Positions 1-4,530 of a stretch of 5,843 nucleotides of DNA are shown here, piece after piece. The stretch is from NCBI GenBank assembly GCA_017987055.1, contig JAGNUJ010000100.1, positions 1 to 5,843 on the forward strand, read 5' to 3'. Numbering within the stretch: position 1 is the stretch's first letter; each line of letters begins with the position of its first letter. Below the pieces are notes generated by a model. The model ran no database searches and was not told where the DNA came from. It was given only the letters and a program-made list of their open reading frames with translations. The stretch comes from Giesbergeria sp. Its GTDB lineage: Bacteria; Pseudomonadota; Gammaproteobacteria; Burkholderiales; Burkholderiaceae_C. Both the position numbers and the translations under genes were made by a program.

Positions 1-12
1 ACAGCGGCAACA

Positions 13-741
13 TCAAGCCAGCGCCAACGCCGCCAAAGCCGCCAGCGGCGCAGTTTCAGCGCGCAGCACGCGGCTGCCCAGCGTGACCAGCGTAAAGCCG
101 TGTTGCAACGCCAAGTCTTCTTCCGCGCTGCTCAAGCCCCCTTCGGGACCCGACAGAAACAGCACCGCCCCCTCGCCCGGCGCTGCCGCCTGCAGCGGCT
201 GCGTGCCCGGGCGCAGCGACAGCAGCAAGCGCGTGGTGGCCGGCTGCTCTGCTGCGGGCTGCGCTGCTAGCCAGTCAGCCAAGTTGCTGGCCGGGTGAAT
301 CAGCGGCACGCGGTTGCGGCCGCACTGCTCGCAGGCAGCCACGGCGACGGCTTGCCAATGCGCCAATTTTTTCTCTGCCCGTTCGCCCTTGAGCTTGAGC
401 ACACTGCGCTCGGCCAGCAGCGGCGTGATACTAGCGGCGCCGAGTTCAGTGGCTTTTTCAACCAACCAATCCATGCGCTCGTTGGCGGTGATGCCGGCCA
501 GCAGGTGGATGGCGCGCGGCGCCTCGCGCTCGATGGCGTGGTGCTTTGTCGCCTGCACGCGCACGCTGCTGCGTCCCATGTGGGTGACAGTGGCGCTCCA
601 TTCGCCGCCGGCGCTGTCGCCAAACAACGTGATGGCGTCACCTGGCTGCAGGCGCAGCACCTGCACATGGCGCGCCGCCCCAAAGGGCAGCTCAATCTCA
701 GCGCCAACGGCCAAGTCAGTGGGGCAATGGAATCGGGGCAT
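13..741 (-). CDS. rsmE: 16S rRNA (uracil(1498)-N3)-methyltransferase RsmE
   Basis: Cytoplasmic SPOUT-class enzyme that uses S-adenosylmethionine to methylate N3 of U1498 in the decoding region of 16S rRNA in the 30S subunit. The 242-residue product matches the usual family length (about 243 in E. coli) and both ends look natural. Residues 1-70 form the N-terminal RNA-binding, PUA-like part. The rest is the knotted SAM-binding domain, with the family signatures KATELG (96-101), EQCGR (138-142, where EQSGR is the common form), GPEGG (198-202) and LGSRVLRAETA (221-231). The last two build the trefoil-knot cofactor pocket. The ATG at 741 is preceded by a weak AAGAAG Shine-Dalgarno-like stretch (745-750) only 3 bases away. 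The gene lies 83 bases downstream of amgK on the same strand and may be read from the same transcript. The stop is TGA at 13-15. The family assignment is very secure; the exact modified base is inferred from the family. Confidence 0.96.
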   Translation of the reverse strand: MPRFHCPTDLAVGAEIELPFGAARHVQVLRLQPGDAITLFGDSAGGEWSATVTHMGRSSVRVQATKHHAIEREAPRAIHLLAGITANERMDWLVEKATELGAASITPLLAERSVLKLKGERAEKKLAHWQAVAVAACEQCGRNRVPLIHPASNLADWLAAQPAAEQPATTRLLLSLRPGTQPLQAAAPGEGAVLFLSGPEGGLSSAEEDLALQHGFTLVTLGSRVLRAETAPLAALAALALA

Positions 742-753
742 TTACTTCTTTTT

Positions 754-803
754 TAATAGCTGCTAGCGCACGTATTTAAAGGGCTAGAGGCTGATTTGAC
801 TGA
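754..803. repeat. Imperfect palindromic intergenic element, Comamonadaceae-type dispersed repeat
   Basis: Between amgK and rsmE, AGCTGCTAGCGC (758-769) faces GGGCTAGAGGCT (781-792). Nine of 12 positions are complementary, and an 11-base AT-rich loop (770-780) separates the arms. The motif order AATAGCTGCTAGCGC, AT-rich centre, GCTAGAGGC, ATTTGA resembles a short palindrome that I recall as scattered between genes in many Comamonadaceae genomes. That family link is from memory and unverified. The hairpin is not followed by a T-run in either direction (on the minus strand an A-run follows), so it is not a canonical intrinsic terminator. It could act on the amgK-rsmE message as an RNA-processing or attenuation hairpin. 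Element boundaries are approximate. Confidence 0.6.
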
Positions 804-824
804 TATTTCAAGGCTCAAGCGGCC

Positions 825-1946
825 TCACACCCGGCCAAACGCGTAGCCCATCACTTCTTTTGTGCCTTCGATCTGGTCGATGAGCTTGCACAGCGGGCCG
901 AGTTCGCGGTAGCGGTCGGTGGTGGTGCGGATGTAGTGCAAAAAGCGCGGCGCGTCCTGCAGATATTTCGGCTTGCCATCGCGCAGCGTCAGGCGGGCAA
1001 AGATGCCAGCGACTTTCAGGTGGCGCTGCAAGCCCATCCATTCGACGCTGCGGTAAAACTCGCCAAAGTCGCCGCCCCAGCCGCTGGCGCTGTTGGCACC
1101 GAGCAGGCCGGCTTTGCGCGCCTTTTCCCAATAACGCACGGTGATGTCGAGAATGAAATCTTCTTCCCAGCTGATGAAGGCGTCGCGCAGCAGGCTGGCA
1201 ATGTCGTAGGTGATGGGGCCATACACCGCGTCCTGAAAGTCAAGCACCCCCAGCGCGCCGCCCGGCGTGGTCGGCACCATCAGGTTGCGCATCATGAAGT
1301 CGCGGTGGACATAGACGCTGGGCACCGCCAAGTTGTTGGCGACGATGCGGTTGAAGGCGTGATCGAGTACCGCTTGCTGCGCAGCATCTAGCGTGAAACC
1401 TCGGTGCTTGGCGACGTACCAATCGGGAAACAGCGCCAGCTCGCGCCTCAGCAGCGCCTCGTCGTACACCGGCAGCACGCCCGGGCGCGAGGCCAGTTGC
1501 CATTGCAGCAGCGTGTCGGTGGCTTGCTGGTACCAAGCGTAGGCGTCTTGCGGGCGCTCGGGGGCTAGCTTTTCAATCACCGTTTGCGCGCCCAAGTCAG
1601 ATAACAGCATGAAGCCTTGCGCCTCGTCCCACGCCACGATGTCGGGCACGTTCAAGCCGGCACGCTGCAGCAGCGCTTGCACTTGGACGAAAGACGCGCA
1701 CGGCTCTTTGTCGGGCGGCGCGTCCATGACGATGTAGCTTTTGTGCGCGTTAGCCGCGTCACTGGCGTCAAGGCGCAAATAGCGGCGAAAGCTGGCATCG
1801 GCCGACGCCGCTCGCAAGCTGGCTGGCTGCAGCTGGTGCGCTGGCACCAGCGGTGCCAGCCAAGCGTCAAAAGCAGCGTGGCGCTGGGCGTCAGGCCAGC
1901 TGACAGGGGAGCAGGGGTGGGGGGTGGGGGAGGCGGAGTGGCTCAT
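825..1946 (-). CDS. amgK: N-acetylmuramate/N-acetylglucosamine anomeric kinase AmgK (aminoglycoside phosphotransferase fold)
   Basis: Cytoplasmic sugar kinase that phosphorylates the anomeric hydroxyl of MurNAc (and GlcNAc) with ATP. The MurNAc-1-phosphate formed is the substrate of MurU in the recycling route that bypasses de novo, fosfomycin-sensitive UDP-MurNAc synthesis. The 373-residue product shows the APH/choline-kinase fold: an N-lobe motif ASFRRYLRL (51-59), the hinge-region FMLLSDLG (112-119), the catalytic loop HRDFMMRNL (214-222; base D216, Mg-binding N221) and the metal-binding DFQDA (236-240; D236). ATG 1946 was chosen because homology begins shortly after it; the reading frame stays open to 2093, but that extension would overlap the lptD start and looks non-coding. 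There is no clear Shine-Dalgarno, and a possible -10 only a few bases upstream suggests a very short or absent leader. Divergent placement next to lptD matches the Pseudomonas arrangement. The usual partner murU is not the next gene. A general phosphotransferase of unknown substrate is the alternative. Confidence 0.88.
   Translation of the reverse strand: MSHSASPTPHPCSPVSWPDAQRHAAFDAWLAPLVPAHQLQPASLRAASADASFRRYLRLDASDAANAHKSYIVMDAPPDKEPCASFVQVQALLQRAGLNVPDIVAWDEAQGFMLLSDLGAQTVIEKLAPERPQDAYAWYQQATDTLLQWQLASRPGVLPVYDEALLRRELALFPDWYVAKHRGFTLDAAQQAVLDHAFNRIVANNLAVPSVYVHRDFMMRNLMVPTTPGGALGVLDFQDAVYGPITYDIASLLRDAFISWEEDFILDITVRYWEKARKAGLLGANSASGWGGDFGEFYRSVEWMGLQRHLKVAGIFARLTLRDGKPKYLQDAPRFLHYIRTTTDRYRELGPLCKLIDQIEGTKEVMGYAFGRV
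1832..1860. repeat. Two overlapping, mutually exclusive inverted repeats inside amgK
   Basis: GCTGGTGC (1832-1839) is perfectly complementary to GCACCAGC (1844-1851) across a 4-base loop. GCTGGCACC (1840-1848) is perfectly complementary to GGTGCCAGC (1852-1860) across a 3-base loop. The two stems share bases and cannot form together. They fall at about codons 29-39 of amgK, near the 5' end of its message. No function is established; in DNA this GC-rich such pairs can arise by chance. Confidence 0.5.
1906..1930 (+). other. Candidate G-quadruplex tract at the amgK/lptD divergent promoter
   Basis: Four runs of at least four G lie in 25 bases on the plus strand: 1906-1909, 1914-1917, 1919-1924 and 1926-1930. 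They are joined by loops of 4, 1 and 1 bases. This satisfies the canonical four-tetrad quadruplex pattern with short loops, which favour stability. The tract lies inside codons 6-14 of amgK, where it encodes the Pro/Ser-rich stretch SPTPHPCSP, on the template strand of that gene. It also sits just upstream of the candidate lptD -10. The fold is predicted from the pattern only. Confidence 0.55.
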
Positions 1947-2050
1947 GGATAATCTGATTTTACAAACCCGGCCTGCCCGGCACGGGTGGCAGACATTCGG
2001 TGTGCGCTCAATGCAGTCTGCCGCAACCTGCACCCACTGCCCGCGACTCC
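1947..2050. promoter_or_regulatory. Divergent intergenic promoter region of amgK (leftward) and lptD-surA (rightward)
   Basis: This AT-richer stretch separates the two start codons. For lptD, GATAAT (1948-1953) fits a sigma-70 -10 at five of six bases, but the -35 region is a G-run with no match. TCTGA (1953-1957) equals the -10 core of sigma-E promoters, with only a GGA remnant (1929-1931) near the expected GGAACTT. For amgK, TAAAAT read on the minus strand (1962 down to 1957) is a possible -10 that would start transcription about 4 bases before the ATG. The rightward leader would be about 90 bases long and starts near a possible stem-loop (1966-1987). Promoter activity in this interval is very likely from gene orientation; the individual boxes are tentative. 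Confidence 0.5.
1966..1987 (+). other. Possible stem-loop at the start of the lptD leader
   Basis: ACCCG (1966-1970) pairs with CGGGT (1983-1987). Inside it GCC (1971-1973, reading G1971 C1972 C1973) pairs with GGC (1979-1981), leaving A1982 bulged and a 5-base loop. That gives eight pairs, nearly all G-C. If lptD transcription starts near 1960, the hairpin would lie within the first bases of the message, where such structures often slow 5'-end decay. The same imperfect dyad could instead be a protein-binding site. No factor can be named from the sequence. Confidence 0.35.
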
Positions 2051-4507
2051 ATGGACTTGACTCCCTTGCCTGCTCAGCACCGCCGCTCCCCAACCGTATC
2101 GCCTGCTGATTTATCTGCTGCTGCGGGCTTTGCGCACACCGCGCTGGCCAGCTTGTTGTGCAGCCTGACGCTGTGGGCGCAGGCGCAAACTGGGCCAGAA
2201 ACCCCGCCTGCCGCGCCGCTGCCGTTGCGCAGCAGCACCATGTTGCAAGACAAAATTCCCGCCGCCCAGCGCGCGCAGATGCCCATTTTTGTCACTGGCG
2301 AACGCATCCTTGGCCAGCCCGACATCTTGGCAATCATTGAAGGCCACGCCGAACTGCGCCGCGCCGACACCGTGGTGCGCGCCGACCGCATGGAATACAG
2401 CGTGCCCGACGACCTCGCCAAAGCGCGTGGCAACGTGCGCATCAACCGTGCCGGCGACGTCTACGAAGGCTCGGCGCTGGAGCTGTCGGTCGATGCATTT
2501 AGCGGCTTTTTTACCGAGGCGCGCTACCAGTTCCTCAAAACCCAAGCGCATGGCGAAGCGACGCGGGTGGACTTCATTGACAATGAGCGTTCGGTGATTC
2601 ACAACGCCACCTACACCACCTGCCAGCGCAGCGACGAAGCCAGCTGGCAGCCAGCGTGGGTGCTGCGCGCCAAGACCATCCACCTTGACCGTGAAGAAGA
2701 AGTCGGCACGGCCAGCGGCGCGGTGCTCGAATTCAAAGGTGTGCCGATTTTGCCGATTCCGTACATCAGCTTTCCACTGTCAGAGAAGCGCAAATCGGGT
2801 CTGCTGCCGCCCTCGATTGGCATCGACAACGTCAACGGCGTTGAATACGACCAGCCCTATTACTGGAACATTGCGCCCAACCGCGACGCCACCTTCCACG
2901 CCGCGTTGATGGCCAAGCGCGGCATCAACGCTGGGGCCGAGTTTCGTTACTTAGAGCCCCAATACAAAGGCGTGCTGCGCGGCGACTTCATGCCCTCTGA
3001 CAGTCTGCGCGAGCGTGACCGCTGGAGCTATGGGCTGCAGCACAGCGCCAATATCGCTTCGCCGCTGGGCGGGCTGGGGCTGCACATCAACCTGCAGCGC
3101 GTCAGCGACAACGACTACTGGCGCGACTTTGCCATGCGCGGCGCGCGCGCCACGCGCGCCAGCGACTCGCTGACCCAGCGCCTCTTGCCGGGCGACGCCA
3201 CGCTGAGCTGGGCGCAGGGCGATGCCACGCTGAGCCTGCGCACGCTGAAGTGGCAGACGCTACAAGACGTCAGCGCACCCATCGTGCCGCCGTATGACCG
3301 CTTGCCGCAGCTGCATTGGCGCTATGCCCCCAGCCGCCTGCCCGGCGGCATTGATGCCAGCGTCGATGCCGACACCACGCATTTCCGCGCCGACGAGCGC
3401 TTTACCGGCCAAACCAACGCCACGCGCAGCTATGCGCTGGCGCAAGTCAGCCGGCCGTTTTTAACGCCCGGCAGCTTCATTACGCCACGCCTGCAACTGC
3501 ACGCGACGCAGTACCAGTTTGATACCCCCCTGGCCAACGGCACGCGCTCAGCCAACCGGGTGCTGCCGACGTTTAGCCTCGACAGCGGTTTGGTGTTTGA
3601 GCGCGATGCCCACTACCTTGGCCGCACCTTCACACAAACGCTGGAGCCGCGCGCTTTTTATACCTACACGCCCTACCGCGACCAGCACCTGCTGCCGATT
3701 TACGACACGGCGGCCAATGACTTCAACTTTGCCTCGATCTACACCGAAAACGCCTACGGCGGCCAAGACCGCATTGCCGACAACAACCTGCTGACGCTGG
3801 GCGTCACCAGCCGCCTGCTTGACCCCAAGACCGGCGCCGAAGCGGTGCGCTTGGGCGTGGCACAGCGGGTGCGCTTCTCCGACCAAAAAGTCACGCTGCC
3901 GGGGGAACTGGCGGCCAACGACCGCCTATCGGACTTGCTGCTGGGCGCGGGTGTGCAGTGGTCGCCGCAATGGGGCTTTGATTCGACGGTGCAGTTCAAC
4001 GCCAAGACCAGCCGCTCGATCCGCTCAACCATCAGCGCGCGCTACAGCCCCAGCCCGTACCGCACCGTCAGCGCCGCCTACCGCCTGCAGCGCGCCACCA
4101 GCACCCAGCTGCTGGGCAGCGAGCAGGTCGATGTCGGCTGGCAGTGGCCGCTCAACGACCTGTGGGGCGACAAAGGCAAAGACCTCGGCCCCGGGCGCGG
4201 CCAAGGCGGTGGGCGCTGGTACAGCGTGGGCCGCTTGAACTACAGCCTGCCCGATCGCAAAGTGGTCGATGCGGTGGTCGGTTTGGAATACGACGGCTGC
4301 TGCTGGATTGGCCGCGTGGTGCTAGAGCGCCTGCAAAGCAGCGTCACCACCGCCAACACGCGGCTGCTGTTTCAGCTCGAATTTCTTGGTTTCTCGCGCC
4401 TGAGCTTGGGATCGAGCCCGCTCGACAGCCTGAAAGAAAATGTGCCGCGCTACCAATATTTACGCGAGCAAACCAGCACGCCCAGCCGCTTTAGCAATTA
4501 CGACTAA
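2051..4507 (+). CDS. lptD: LPS-assembly protein LptD (outer-membrane beta-barrel translocon)
   Basis: Outer-membrane component of the Lpt machine; with the lipoprotein LptE it receives LPS from the periplasmic LptA bridge and inserts it into the outer leaflet. The 818-residue product starts with an unusually long n-region, then a hydrophobic core and a cleavage site near WAQA|Q (42-46). The LptA-like N-terminal jellyroll (OstA-N fold) spans about 80-210, with IIEGHAELRRADTVVRAD (95-112). The barrel domain follows, entered through the conserved VPILPIPYISFPLSEKRKSGLLPP (231-254). The only mature cysteines are C191, C750 and C751; the adjacent pair fits the conserved C-terminal CC of the family, and C191 fits E. 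coli C173. The most N-terminal partner cysteine is missing. An in-frame GTG at 2000 would add 17 residues without signal-peptide character, so ATG 2051 is preferred; neither start has a Shine-Dalgarno. A Gly-rich loop (713-721) interrupts the late barrel strands. surA follows after 23 bases, in a probable operon. Confidence 0.96.
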   Translation: MDLTPLPAQHRRSPTVSPADLSAAAGFAHTALASLLCSLTLWAQAQTGPETPPAAPLPLRSSTMLQDKIPAAQRAQMPIFVTGERILGQPDILAIIEGHAELRRADTVVRADRMEYSVPDDLAKARGNVRINRAGDVYEGSALELSVDAFSGFFTEARYQFLKTQAHGEATRVDFIDNERSVIHNATYTTCQRSDEASWQPAWVLRAKTIHLDREEEVGTASGAVLEFKGVPILPIPYISFPLSEKRKSGLLPPSIGIDNVNGVEYDQPYYWNIAPNRDATFHAALMAKRGINAGAEFRYLEPQYKGVLRGDFMPSDSLRERDRWSYGLQHSANIASPLGGLGLHINLQRVSDNDYWRDFAMRGARATRASDSLTQRLLPGDATLSWAQGDATLSLRTLKWQTLQDVSAPIVPPYDRLPQLHWRYAPSRLPGGIDASVDADTTHFRADERFTGQTNATRSYALAQVSRPFLTPGSFITPRLQLHATQYQFDTPLANGTRSANRVLPTFSLDSGLVFERDAHYLGRTFTQTLEPRAFYTYTPYRDQHLLPIYDTAANDFNFASIYTENAYGGQDRIADNNLLTLGVTSRLLDPKTGAEAVRLGVAQRVRFSDQKVTLPGELAANDRLSDLLLGAGVQWSPQWGFDSTVQFNAKTSRSIRSTISARYSPSPYRTVSAAYRLQRATSTQLLGSEQVDVGWQWPLNDLWGDKGKDLGPGRGQGGGRWYSVGRLNYSLPDRKVVDAVVGLEYDGCCWIGRVVLERLQSSVTTANTRLLFQLEFLGFSRLSLGSSPLDSLKENVPRYQYLREQTSTPSRFSNYD
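3140..3160. repeat. GC-alternating palindrome inside lptD
   Basis: Bases 3140-3151 are a perfect 12-base palindrome of alternating G and C. GGCGCGCG (3140-3147) can also pair with CGCGCGCC (3153-3160) across a 5-base loop. The alternating purine-pyrimidine run is the kind that can adopt Z-DNA under negative supercoiling. It encodes part of RGARATRAS in a barrel loop of LptD. Biased codon use in a GC-rich Arg/Ala-rich segment is a sufficient explanation. Confidence 0.4.
3191..3244 (+). repeat. Two-copy 27-base direct repeat inside lptD
   Basis: The first 18 bases of two consecutive 27-base units (3191-3217 and 3218-3244) are identical except for one silent C/T change. They give GDATLSWAQ followed by GDATLSLRT at residues 381-398. 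The last nine bases of the units differ. The two copies probably form neighbouring beta strands of the barrel, so this may be a small in-frame duplication or convergence on an alternating strand pattern. Confidence 0.55.
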
Positions 4508-4530
4508 AACCTCATTCAGTACACAGACCT

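Noticed and set aside
295..756. Open reading frames of about 150 codons on the plus strand opposite rsmE
   Set aside because: They are fully antisense to a well-conserved gene, resemble no family I know, and arise from the GC-rich third-position bias.
757..785. Separate sigma-70 promoter for rsmE (TTTAAA and TATTAA on the minus strand, 16-base spacing)
   Set aside because: Each box matches only four of six consensus bases, and the whole overlaps the palindromic element; too weak to call.
758..792. Intrinsic terminator after amgK
   Set aside because: The stem is imperfect, and on the minus strand it is followed by an A-run rather than a T-run; on the plus strand there is no T-run and no gene to terminate.
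936..1391. 151-codon plus-strand open frame opposite amgK
   Set aside because: It mirrors amgK codons, has no recognisable domain or ribosome-binding site, and the opposite strand encodes clear kinase motifs.
1947..2093. N-terminal extension of amgK up to 2093
   Set aside because: It would overlap the lptD start and the divergent promoter, has no family similarity, and the ATG at 1946 sits just before the conserved part.
2111..2683. 190-codon minus-strand open frame opposite lptD
   Set aside because: It is antisense to the conserved LptD jellyroll, with composition typical of a shadow frame and no known domain.
4508..4530. Terminator or promoter between lptD and surA
   Set aside because: The 23-base gap has no hairpin, T-run or recognisable promoter boxes, which fits cotranscription.
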